11,146 bases of DNA, taken from assembly GCA_015499985.1 (NCBI GenBank), contig JAAAUF010000882.1:1-11146 (forward strand). Direction: 5' to 3'. The notes under the pieces were generated by a model, which was given only the letters and a program-made list of their open reading frames with translations, was not told the origin of the DNA and searched no databases. Of the stretch, positions 1-7,946 are shown one piece after another. Every line of letters starts with the position of its first letter. The first letter of the stretch is position 1. The position numbers and the translations under genes were made by a program. The DNA is from Haplosporangium gracile (lineage: Eukaryota > Mortierellomycota > Mortierellomycetes > Mortierellales > Mortierellaceae).

Positions 1-54
<54 letters not shown>
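1..54. repeat. Compound dinucleotide microsatellite (TG)6(AG)21
   Basis: Six TG units (1-12) run directly into about 21 uninterrupted AG units (13-54). The array starts at the window edge, so its true length is unknown. No function is implied. Long AG/CT tracts are common in the spacers of this window. Confidence 0.95.
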
Positions 55-59
<5 letters not shown>

Positions 60-420
60 TGATGAGTTTGGCTTGCATTCATAACAGAAAGTTGTGAATG
101 TGGTTGGTAGAGTTATGTTATATTACGTTGCAAGGTCCTCGCTTTCGTCTTTTCCGTGGACCATGGGAAATGAGGTTGATGCGAGGTGGTTCATGGTTGC
201 TGTTTCGTCCATTGTGTGTGTTCTTGTGTATGTGTGTTTGAGTGTTGAGGAAATGAGTGAGAAAGAGAAAAGTGTGACAGACTGAGCGTCAAAGAAACGA
301 ACGAGATATGACGGTGCTCAGCCACACCCTCTAACCCTTCGCCACTTTTTTTTTTTTATGCCGACAAAGAAAAATCAAAGTCCACATAAAAAAAACAACA
401 ACAATACGTTGTTTTTGTTT
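55..420. other. Upstream spacer with no supportable gene
   Basis: This stretch contains a 63-codon open frame (94-285, +) and a 12-base T tract (346-357). The open frame has no recognisable domain, no neighbouring exon that extends it, and GT-rich composition like the flanking microsatellite. It is best read as intergenic DNA upstream of the remodeler gene. Confidence 0.6.
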
Positions 421-527
421 CTTTTTGTCTTCTCTTCTCCCCTTCACTCGTCATCGTTTCCCTTCCGCCCTTTACCCTCCCTCCCTTTTCCCTTCTTCTT
501 CGAGTCATCTTCTTTCTTTATTATATA
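421..527 (+). promoter_or_regulatory. CT-rich promoter block with TATATA, upstream of the remodeler gene
   Basis: Bases 421-516 are strongly pyrimidine-rich on the coding strand, a pattern common in fungal core promoters. TATATA follows at 522-527, about 250 nt before the start codon. After the ATG at 358 no further ATG occurs until 777, so transcription starting near this block would give an ATG-free leader. The exact start site cannot be read from sequence. Confidence 0.4.
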
Positions 528-540
528 CATTCGCACCTGC

Positions 541-573
541 ACAACAAAACAGGTACAACAAAACAGGTACAAC
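541..573 (+). repeat. Tandem 14-bp direct repeat in the remodeler 5' leader
   Basis: The unit ACAACAAAACAGGT occurs twice exactly (541-554 and 555-568), followed by a partial third unit, ACAAC (569-573). Each full copy creates CAGGTACAAC, which resembles a splice donor (CAG|GTA). A 5'-UTR intron ending at the CTAG at 754-757 is conceivable but unproven. Confidence 0.85.
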
Positions 574-776
574 TTACACCAACTACGACACTCGAAACGG
601 ATTCGCAACATCACCTTGTTTAGTGGCGCGTATTGGTGAAACAATCATAAACAACAACAACAAGCAACATTAACATCTTCACACAAGCACGCAAACATCC
701 ACACTAAACCCCGTCCTCATTCCGCTCATACTAGATTCTCACATTCACCTACACTAGGAAAAAAGAGATAATAGAG

Positions 777-3700
777 ATGAGTGCGATGCAACGCTTGCAG
801 GAGTTCCGTTTTAAGAAGGCACAGGAGGCTGCAGCAGCTGGAAGTAAGGCGCCCCAAGCCGCCGCCTCTCGGTCGAGCTCCGCCACAAGCAGCAGCTACA
901 GCAACAGCAACGGCAATAGCAACAGTAGCAGCAGGAGCATCAGCAAGGAACGCGTGCCCACCAAAAGTGCTCCGCTCATCATTCCCGGATCGTCAGATAT
1001 CGAGCTCAACAGTGGCAGCGAAAGCGATATGGATCTTCGCAAGGGCGTCAACAAGCTCTCGACCTACTCACCTGCCCGCCAAGCATCACCCAAATCCCCT
1101 TCAGATCGTCCCATGCCCTCAGCCAGAAGGACCAATAGCACACTCTCTTCCTCACAGTCCAGCACTTTCGCCAGTCAATCTACCCTTCCCTTCAAAAAAC
1201 TGGTCGGAGCCTTCCGTTACACAGGACAGGAAGCCGAGCCTTCACCATCACCGTCGGACCTCCTGAGTGACCAGAGTCTCAGCAGCCCAGGACAGAGTCA
1301 AAGTGACAACGACGAGTACAATGCTATCGCCATGACTGGAGGTCATAGCGGCCGTACAAACAGGAGCAGCGCAAACAACGATCACGGTCATCCCGCCAAG
1401 CCCATCAAACGACAAATTATCAGCAGCGACGAGGACGATGCCATAGAGGTCAAACCCCGGAGACGACTTGTAAAGAAAGGAGATCTGGATAGGGCTTCAA
1501 CTGCTACCCCAGATGAACAAGTTCCTCAACGGCGACGACTGGTTAAGCGCGCTCTTCTCGACTCGAATTCGAACTCGGACTCAGACTCGGAGTCGGGTGC
1601 CGTCAAAACATCCAAGCCCATTGAGATTCTGTCTGACGACGACGTGGAGGTGGCGAGCACTCTGGACGAGACACTGGCAAGGCTGCAGGACAAGTACCCA
1701 GAGGCAGATTTTGACGACCTAAAGTCGGCTCTCGACAAGGCAGACGGCGAATACGCCTTGGCTGATGGCATCTTGGCCAGCAAATTCCATAGGCTGTTTG
1801 ATTTGGGAGGGTCCAATGGTCAACATTCGGCTCAGCGATCATCAAATTCCGACCGACACTCTCAACAAAACCGACTCGACCGGCTGATGCACAAGCCATC
1901 CTCGTTCAGGGCCGTCCCTTTGCCTGTCAAGTCCGCTTCTGCTCCTATCAGGAAACAGTCCCGATCATCCGAGAGCGAGGAGATGTCCGAGTTATCTGAA
2001 GACTCCTACGATGAGGACGGCGAGCGCAACAGCTACCAGGAACAGCATCGAAAAGAGGAGCGTGCACTTGCATTCTTCAACGAGGCGACCAAACTGGAGC
2101 TACTGGAGCTGAGCGGGTGCTCCAAGGCTCAGGCGAACAACGTCATTGCCCTGCGGCCTTTCGACACCTTTGACAACCTCTGCGTGACTCTTCGCAAGCA
2201 AAAAGTTGGCGAGAAGATTGTCACCAGCTATCTCACAACAGCCGATGCTATTCGTGCGGTCGACACGATGCTCAAGACTGTTGATCGGGTGCGGGAGGAT
2301 TTAGTCAAAACCTTAAACGTTTGGTGCGGGGACGAAAGCGGCAAGCTGTTCGAATCAGGATCAAACAGTAACACCGTGAAGGTGGATAATGCAGACAAGG
2401 CGACTGATGAAGAGGAGGATCACGAACCAGGAATGGAGCTTGTGGATGTTGATGTGAACAAGGCCTCTGCGACTGAGGAAGGCAAGGAGGCCATGAGACA
2501 TTTTATTCGCAAGCAGCCCGGCAACATGGCGCCTGGATTCCAGCTCAAGGGATACCAGCTGTTGGGGATCAATTGGCTTGCTCTTCTCTGGCGCAAGAAA
2601 CTCTCAGGAATCCTTGCCGACGAGGTGTGTGTCAACCAGACTTATTTTGAAACAATAGCTTATATACCTGTATTGACCCCGCAACGTTCGATATTAACCA
2701 ACACTTGTTATTCAACATGATAGATGGGTCTGGGAAAGACGGCGCAGGTTATTGCGTTCCTGGCGCACTTGTTCGAAAATGGGGAAGACGGTCCGTTCTT
2801 GATTGTTGTTCCTACATCGACACTCTCCAACTGGCTACGTGAATTTGAAAAGTTCTGCCCCGATTTGGATGTTAGATGTTACTACGGATCTCAGCCGGAG
2901 CGTGAGGAGATTCGATACGACCTCGACCAGGACTCGACTTACGACGTTATTGTTACCACCTACAACACCGCGACGAGCTACGACGATCGCAAGTTCCTCA
3001 ACCGGCGCAATTTCAAGGGTATCATCTTAGACGAGGGTCACATGGTCAAGAACTGCACCAGCGCACGTTACAAGCAATTGATGTCGATCAAGTCGCCTTT
3101 CCGGTTGTTACTCACCGGAACGCCTCTGCAGAACAATCTCCAGGAGTTGCTGTCGCTGCTGATCTTTATCATGCCCAAGTTTTTTGCAGAGCACGAGGAG
3201 GCCTTGAGGACTATGTTTAAAATCAAGTCCGGTGTCAAGTCGGAGAAGAGTACGCTGCTGTCTAAGGAGCGTATCGTCCGTGCCCGTCATTTGCTTGCGC
3301 CGTTTGTGCTGAGGAGGAAAAAGATTCATGTGCTTAAGGACCTCCCACGGAAGGTTGAGAATGTCATTTATTGTGATCTTGGGCCTGCTCAGAGAGCACT
3401 CTATGACCAGATCATGAAATCCAGTGTACTTCAAACTGTTTTGAATGAGTCGTCGGATGGAGAACTGGATGCGACCGAGCTGGACAGCATGGATGGCAAA
3501 ATTAAGGCCAAGGCGACTCCCAAGAAGCAATCGGAGGCTCTAAAAAAGGCTAAGGCTTCGGCGTCCGAGGTTGCGAACGTGCTGATGCAAATGAGGAAGG
3601 CAGCTGACCATCCGATGTTGTTCAGGGAGCAATACAAAGATGCCACGCTCAAGGAAATGGCCAGAGTCATTACTCAAGAGATTGAGTTTTGCGACTCTAA

Positions 3701-4611
3701 CGTTGACTACATCGAGGAAGACATGTCTGTCATGACCGATTTTGAGCTCCACCGCCTTTGCCAACAGTACAAGGTAAACTCTTCGTTGCTTATTTCATCG
3801 GTGTGACAATTGTTGAGGCGAACTCTTGTTGAGAATTGGTTTCTAATATTTGTTGTTACCATTGTGATGACACAGAGTGTGAGAAAGTTTGCGTTGCCAG
3901 GAGAACCATGGATGGAGGCGGCTAAAGTACAAGAGTTGCAAAAGTTGCTCCCCAGGTTGATTCATGAGGAAAATTCGAGGATTCTGATCTTTTCGCAGTT
4001 CACGATGGTGCTGGATATCCTGGAGCCGATCATGAAGGCGATGGGTTACAAGTTCCTCCGGCTGGACGGCCAGACCAAAGTGGACGAGCGTCAACCGATG
4101 ATTGATTCCTTCAACGACGATGAGAGCTACAAGATCTTTTTGCTGTCGACCAAGGCTGGAGGATTCGGTATCAACTTGACTGGTGCCAACGTTGTCATTA
4201 TGTATGACTTGGATCACAACCCCCACAACGACAAGCAAGCCGAGGATCGCGCCCATCGTAAGTCATCTTTCTGTTCTCTTGATTATTTCTTGATGCTTTT
4301 GGCGTATTTGATTTCGATTCTGACATCTATTTAAACCACAATGGCAAATAGGTGTGGGACAGACGAAGGAGGTCGAGGTGTACAAGCTGATTGTGCGGGA
4401 TACGGTTGAGGAGCAGATCTACCAAGTTGCGAACCTAAAGTTGAAACTGGACCAGCACGTCAGCCAGGACGACGCCGCCGGCGGGACTTCAGCGGACAAC
4501 GAGGGCTCTGGCTCTTCGAGCTCCGTTGCTGGAGTCTTGAGTTTGGTCAAAAAGAGCTGGAAGGCAGCGTACAATGGCACCACCATAACTAGTACTACGT
4601 CTCACATGTAA
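777..4611 (+). CDS. FUN30: Fun30/SMARCAD1-type SNF2 chromatin remodeling ATPase (4 exons)
   Basis: Exons are 777-2624, 2724-3773, 3876-4257 and 4352-4611, giving 1179 aa. Known Fun30, Fft3 and SMARCAD1 are nuclear ATP-dependent nucleosome remodelers that promote DNA-end resection and keep heterochromatin through replication. The N-terminal ~290 residues are Ser-rich and disordered-looking. A CUE (ubiquitin-binding-type) domain lies at about 296-337 (LDETLARLQDKYPEAD). A helix-hairpin-like segment at about 428-470 contains ALRPF. ATPase lobe 1 has LKGYQLLGINWL (590-601), Walker A DEMGLGKT (615-622, split by intron 1), the DEGH box typical of this subfamily (719-722) and LTGTPLQNN (746-754). 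Lobe 2 has LSTKAGGFGINLTG (1056-1069) and the arginine-finger motif QAEDRAHRVGQ (1087-1097, across intron 3). Length compares with 1026 aa (human) and 1131 aa (yeast). ATG 777 is the first ATG after the CT-rich block and opens MSAMQRLQEFRFKK. All motifs are intact, so the enzyme should be active. Confidence 0.94.
2625..2723 (+). other. Intron 1 of the remodeler gene (99 bp, phase 0)
   Basis: The donor GTGTGT follows the GAG of ...LADE and the acceptor TAG precedes ATGGGTCTG. Removal joins LADE to MGLGKT and restores an uninterrupted Walker A motif. The intron contains in-frame stops, so retention would truncate the protein before the ATPase. Confidence 0.95.
3774..3875 (+). other. Intron 2 of the remodeler gene (102 bp, phase 0)
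   Basis: The donor GTAAAC follows the QQYK codons and the acceptor CAG lies at 3873-3875. The join gives QQYK-SVRKFALP, continuing into the segment before ATPase lobe 2. An in-frame TGA at 3804-3806 requires removal. The alternative AG two bases downstream (3876-3877) would break the frame. Confidence 0.9.
4258..4351 (+). other. Intron 3 of the remodeler gene (94 bp, phase 1)
   Basis: A consensus GTAAGT donor splits the Arg codon of EDRAHR, and the acceptor TAG ends at 4351. Splicing gives AHRVGQTKEVEVYK, the standard SNF2 motif VI and its continuation, which fixes both boundaries. Confidence 0.95.
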
Positions 4612-4812
4612 TTACTTTCGCATTTTTTATATAAGTATATATCCATTGTAGTTCTCCTTCATTTGCTTCGTGTGTAACATGGCTGTGACATCTTTTTCGC
4701 ATTTTGACGGTATCATGAAAGGCGAGGAGTGTTTTTATTAGGTTATCGGAGTGTGTGCATGGAGTTGAAAGTATTTGAATTATGTATATGGTTGCGAACT
4801 TTTTGTTCTTTT
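4612..4812. other. Convergent 3' intergenic region (201 bp)
   Basis: This is the space between the stop codons of the plus-strand remodeler and the minus-strand monooxygenase. It must hold both 3' UTRs and poly(A) sites, so the transcripts probably overlap. TATATA at 4628-4633, 17 nt after the remodeler stop, resembles a yeast efficiency element. No AATAAA is seen on the plus strand. Confidence 0.75.
4734..4739 (-). terminator. AATAAA polyadenylation signal of the complete monooxygenase gene
   Basis: An exact AATAAA reads on the minus strand about 74 nt downstream of the TGA stop at 4813-4815. Position and sequence suit a poly(A) signal. Cleavage just beyond it would place the 3' end close to, or inside, the remodeler's 3' UTR. 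Confidence 0.55.
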
Positions 4813-7800
4813 TCACAAAGGAACGGCTCTGGCTGTTGTTGTTGCTCCATAGAGAGAAGCCGCTGATGACGATGATGATGACTGTTGTACACCAGTAAAA
4901 GAAGAAGAGTAATGAGGATGATGTTGAGGAGTATGGACATGTGCGGATAAAGAGGAAGTGGAGGAGTACGACAAGGTGGGTGCAAATGGCGCCGGTGGGA
5001 GATTGTGGATTGACGATGCTGATGATGACACTACCGGAGCCTGGTGGTGGTAATCCACATATGCATGTGTTTGCTGTGTGTGCACTGGTACCGTCGCCGT
5101 CGTAGTTCCTGATACACTCGAAATGCTCGACGACGCCGTGGAGGCAGTACTGGAAGTCGTCGACGTCGCAGCGACATCTTCTTTAGCCTTCTTGGCAGCA
5201 GCCTGGGCCTCGAGGATCGCCAGGGTTTTATGCAAAGAGGGTTGGAAGAGTGGTGGGACAGTGCCGGAATCTTGGATGAGCGGGAGGAATGCGGCTTGTG
5301 CGCGGTCTGCTGCCAATTTTGCGAGTTTTGTCTTCCACAGAAAGTCGGGCATATTGCGTGATACGAAGCGGGCCATTGATGCCTTGAACGTCTATTATTA
5401 AAAGTATAAGAAATATAGAAGGGCGAAATGGGAGTAAATAGGTGGAATTATAACAAGGTGCAAAAAATAAAAGACGAGAACTCGTTGAAAATGCAGTTTT
5501 GAGAAGGTAACCAAGAGAAGAGTTCTTACCCGAGAATACATGTTGGCCATGTTGCGAGACTGGATGAGAGCAGCTCGGGCAGGGGGCAGACGCTCATCAA
5601 CGTATTCCTTGAAGATGACGTCTAGCCCGGCGATTGTGTTGGTGTCGAGGACGTTGATCCAGTTGGCTAACGAGACGGCGTCGTATAATGAGCATAGTGC
5701 GCCCTCTCCTCCAGCCGGGTGGAACTATTTTGGGTTGTTAAAAGTTGGGGAGTGGAAGGTTGGAGTTAGAAGGAGGTGGTGATATGATGGTGATTGTGGC
5801 ATTGGTGGTACTGATAAGTGATGAGTATGTTTGTTATTGTTTACCTTGTGGACAGCTTCATTGTAGAAAGGCGCGTGCAAGTGTAAAGAGAGAAATGGAA
5901 GGGAGAATTAGGACATGCAAATAATTGTTATACAAACACACATATGTAAAACACTGCTTAACATTCAACATCTAAACGAAGCAAAAAAAAAAGAAAAAAA
6001 AAAAAAGATGGAAACTTACCATTGCCGAGAAGAACGGTGCGACCACTGTACCAGCTCTCAAATACCTTCTCCTCCAGCGTCACTTTCGCAATTTGATCAC
6101 GAGGGGTGTTGACAATCAGATCCGCAAGCGTCAGTTTGCCATTCCCACCGGGGATAGGGAAATGTTGCACTTCTCGACACATGGCTTCTGCCAGTCCGGA
6201 CCCCCAATCTGTGCTTCGGAAGCTGTCGTTCAGCTCGGACGTTTCTTTGTTGAGGTATTGGATCACACTCCAACATACTATATTGTCCTTACCCGTAAAC
6301 GTCATCCACTATTTGTGATATAATGCGTTAGAAGGTATGGTTGGAGTTAGTCGTGATTGCACAAAGCAAAAAAAAAAATAGATAAAGTGATGAGGGTGAG
6401 AAAACTTACGGAGTAGGGCTTGTGCTGGGCGACGATGTTATTGTAATGACACCCGGGCTCACTCAACTCTGGGAACTGAACCGGATCTAATGGATACGTT
6501 TGCGCCGTCAAAGAGACACAATTAAACATGGCCGGCTTCTGATCTGCTACCGACAGCTTGCCCTCCTTTTTCAGCCGCTCATAAAGATTCTGCCGGACCG
6601 CACTGTAGGTTCCATCGGCTCCGACAAGGATATCAGACTCGTGTACAGAACCATCGGCACATTTGACCTGCACGCCTCCTTCACCTTGCACGAAGGAGAG
6701 GACGCGCTTTCCGCGTAGGATCTTTTCTGTGGGGATGAGTTCTAGAAGGATTTCGTATAACGAGCTCCGAGGGATGATAAAACCCTCCGCGCCACTCCTA
6801 ATTTAATGTAATTGGACACATGGAAAGTAAGGTTAATAACGTGGGTGATATGGATGCTGGAGGATTAGCACCGAATCACACGAATTTTTTCTTATTTTTT
6901 TTTTTTTCTTGCAATTGAGCCAAAGCCCAAAAAGGATGCGGTGGAAAAATGACAAGACCCCACGAAATAAAACAAACAACACGAAAGATGTAGTACACAA
7001 GTCCCATCAGGAGTACAGGAAAACACACCAAAAATATTTTCCATACATATAAAAAAAAAGGCGATACAATCAAGTAAAAGAAAGAAACGTTACATAGTGG
7101 CAAAGTCAGCAAAGTCGAGGACAAAGAGGGGTTTGCGCTTTTCGGAGAAGAGGTCTACAGAACTACAGGGTTTGGATTTCTGCTTCACTTCGTGGTAGAT
7201 GCCTAGTTGGCGGAGCAGGTTTGCTGCCACGGGCGAGATGAATAATGCCGCTCCTATTATGTTGTATGGATAAATTATTTATGTAGTGTATCCGATGAAG
7301 GGTACATCGTTTCGTTTCGTTTCGTTGATAGTCGGGGGGGTGAGGGTATGGAAGAAGGGAGGAAGGGGAGCGATATGGTTATTAAGGAGTTCAGATAGAC
7401 AAGCAATTAAAGACGTTACTTGCTTTTGTTTTTGATTGATTGATTCGTTGATCAAACATGTTTGAAGATGTTCCTAAATTATTGGATATGAGGTGAATCA
7501 ATTGATCAATTGATCAACTGATGATGAGACAAAGGCGATCGCAAGCAGGTGGTGTCTCATATCACTGATATTAGTTGTCTTGTTCCAGCACATCAACGTG
7601 GCGTAAACGTGGGATGGCGTAGCGTCTCGTGTCGTGTCGTGTCGTGTATCCTGTCGTGTCGTGTCATGTATCCTGTCGTGTTGTGTCGCGAAAACAACAA
7701 TAAAAAAAAGGTATAAAAAGGCGCTGGAAGGAGAAGAAGGAGAAGGTAGCAGGTAGGTGGGCGGATAAAGAATCGATTGGACAAATCGGGCTGTTGTAAG

Positions 7801-7946
7801 TAGAGAGAGGTATTACCATTGGCTTTGACTTCAGTCAATCGCTCGAGAATAACATAGGATACATTGATATGTTCCAGAAGAGCCGCAAGAGCGAGGCCTC
7901 CCAGACCTGCGCCCACAATAATTATCGAAGGTGGCGGATCGACCAT
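4813..7946 (-). CDS. FAD-dependent monooxygenase, PHBH-fold group A type (7 exons)
   Basis: Exons in coding order are 7946-7817, 7253-7094, 6797-6410, 6308-6020, 5855-5845, 5724-5530 and 5391-4813, giving 583 aa. Group A flavoprotein monooxygenases hydroxylate or epoxidise small organic substrates with NAD(P)H and O2; the substrate here is unknown. The N-terminus has the FAD Rossmann motif VGAGLGG (11-17) and the ribose-binding Glu of VILER (35). DILVGADG (152-159) is the family DG motif. GNAVHKFHPAGGEGA (321-335) corresponds to the second FAD motif, normally GD(A/S)xHxxxPxxG, but carries Asn322 for Asp. LYDAVSLANWI and a helical C-terminal region (LPLIQDSGTVPPLFQPSLHK) follow. Residues from about 467 onward are a Ser/Ala/Thr/His-rich tail beyond the usual family end. 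ATG 7946 sits directly before the Rossmann strand and has A at -3. A same-strand paralog begins to the right. Confidence 0.9.
5392..5529 (-). other. Monooxygenase intron 6 (138 bp, phase 0)
   Basis: On the minus strand the donor GTAAGA (5529) follows ANMYSR and the acceptor TAG ends at 5392. Splicing gives ANMYSR-TFKASMARFV. The paralog at the right edge appears to have an intron at the matching position, before DLKAAISRFV. Confidence 0.88.
5725..5844 (-). other. Monooxygenase intron 5 (120 bp, phase 0)
   Basis: On the minus strand the donor GTAAAC follows the AAG (Lys326) of the microexon and the acceptor TAG ends at 5725. Splicing joins AVHK to FHPAGGEGA, matching the conserved motif order of the family. 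Confidence 0.85.
5845..5855 (-). other. 11-nt microexon (exon 5) of the monooxygenase
   Basis: The minus-strand bases CTGTCCACAAG, with the last G of exon 4, encode Ala-Val-His-Lys. This supplies the His-Lys expected between Gly-Asn and His-Pro in the FAD motif. It is flanked by AAG on the acceptor side and a GTAAAC donor. The acceptor context (CAATGAAG) is weak, so the left boundary depends mainly on protein conservation and frame (phase 1 in, phase 0 out). Confidence 0.75.
5856..6019 (-). other. Monooxygenase intron 4 (164 bp, phase 1)
   Basis: A consensus GTAAGT donor follows GGC AAT G. Two long T runs (A10 at 5983-5992 and A13 at 5994-6006 on the plus strand) sit just after the donor rather than next to the acceptor. 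An alternative acceptor, TTTAG before ATGTTGAATG, leads to a stop after four codons and is unlikely. Confidence 0.75.
6309..6409 (-). other. Monooxygenase intron 3 (101 bp, phase 0)
   Basis: On the minus strand the donor GTAAGT follows HKPYS and the acceptor TAG ends at 6309. Splicing gives HKPYS-WMTFTGKDNIVCW, continuous with the family pattern. Confidence 0.9.
6798..7093 (-). other. Monooxygenase intron 2 (296 bp, phase 2)
   Basis: On the minus strand the donor GTAACG splits an ATG codon after FADFAT, and the acceptor TTAG ends at 6798. The join gives DFATMSGAEGFIIPRSS. It is long for this locus and AT-rich, with a T-rich plus-strand tract at 6885-6907. I see no conserved exon inside it. 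Confidence 0.8.
7307..7326. repeat. (TCGTT)4 pentanucleotide repeat in monooxygenase intron 1
   Basis: Four exact TCGTT units lie near the acceptor end of intron 1. On the transcribed strand they read as AACGA. Confidence 0.9.
7448..7577. repeat. Cluster of palindromes and inverted repeats in monooxygenase intron 1
   Basis: TTGATCAA occurs at 7448-7455, 7502-7509 and 7510-7517. The last two abut to make a perfect 16-bp palindrome (7502-7517). Next come a 7-bp inverted repeat, ATGAGAC (7524-7530) with GTCTCAT (7554-7560), and an outer 5-bp pair, CAACT (7515-7519) with AGTTG (7573-7577). The loop includes the 8-bp palindrome GCGATCGC (7535-7542). This could be a structured RNA segment, a protein-binding dyad or a decayed mobile-element end; none is proven. 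Confidence 0.7.
7627..7688. repeat. TCGTG minisatellite with TATCCTG interruptions
   Basis: Four TCGTG units are followed by TATCCTG, then TCGTG, TCGTG and a variant TCATG, then TATCCTG again, then TCGTG and TTGTG. The repeated interruption shows a higher-order unit of several TCGTG plus TATCCTG. It lies within monooxygenase intron 1. Confidence 0.85.

Larger units (their letters stand above)
7254..7816 (-). other. Monooxygenase intron 1 (563 bp, phase 1), repeat- and palindrome-rich
   Basis: On the minus strand the donor GTAATA splits the Gly44 codon after EVKAN, and the acceptor TAG ends at 7254. The join gives EVKANGAALFISPVAANLL, as expected for the family, so no coding segment seems to be missing. 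The intron is roughly five times longer than others at this locus. It holds a TCGTT array, a TTGATCAA palindrome cluster and a TCGTG minisatellite, listed separately. Confidence 0.85.

Noticed and set aside
94..285. 63-codon open frame near the left edge
   Set aside because: No domain, no supporting exon and GT-rich composition next to a microsatellite.
358..639. 93-codon open frame upstream of the remodeler (possible upstream ORF)
   Set aside because: It runs through Lys/Asn, Ser/Phe/Pro low-complexity sequence generated by the CT-rich promoter. It matters only if transcription starts before 358, for which there is no evidence.
2625..2723. In-frame stop before the ATPase motif, suggesting a broken remodeler gene
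   Set aside because: A GT...TAG intron removes the stop and rebuilds DEMGLGKT exactly, so it is an intron and not a disabling mutation.
3030..3041. DEGH instead of DEAH/DExH as a possible defective ATPase box
   Set aside because: DEGH is the normal form in the Fun30/SMARCAD1 subfamily and supports the assignment.
3108..3530. 140-codon antisense open frame inside the remodeler
   Set aside because: It lies wholly opposite a conserved coding exon, has no recognisable domain, and is explained by codon bias of the sense gene.
5078..5401. 107-codon plus-strand open frame
   Set aside because: It is antisense to the last exon of the monooxygenase, whose protein similarity and splice site are clear.
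7515..7577. Possible C/D-box snoRNA: ATGATGA (7521-7527), CTGA (7565-7568) and a terminal CAACT/AGTTG pair
   Set aside because: Only 37 nt separate the boxes, no C'/D' boxes are seen, and the spacing to the stem is uneven. It would also lie on the strand opposite the host intron. The match is more likely a by-product of the palindrome cluster.
7254..7816. A missing exon inside the 563-bp intron
   Set aside because: Joining the flanking exons gives EVKANG-AALFISPVAANLL, a continuous family pattern, so no coding segment is lacking.
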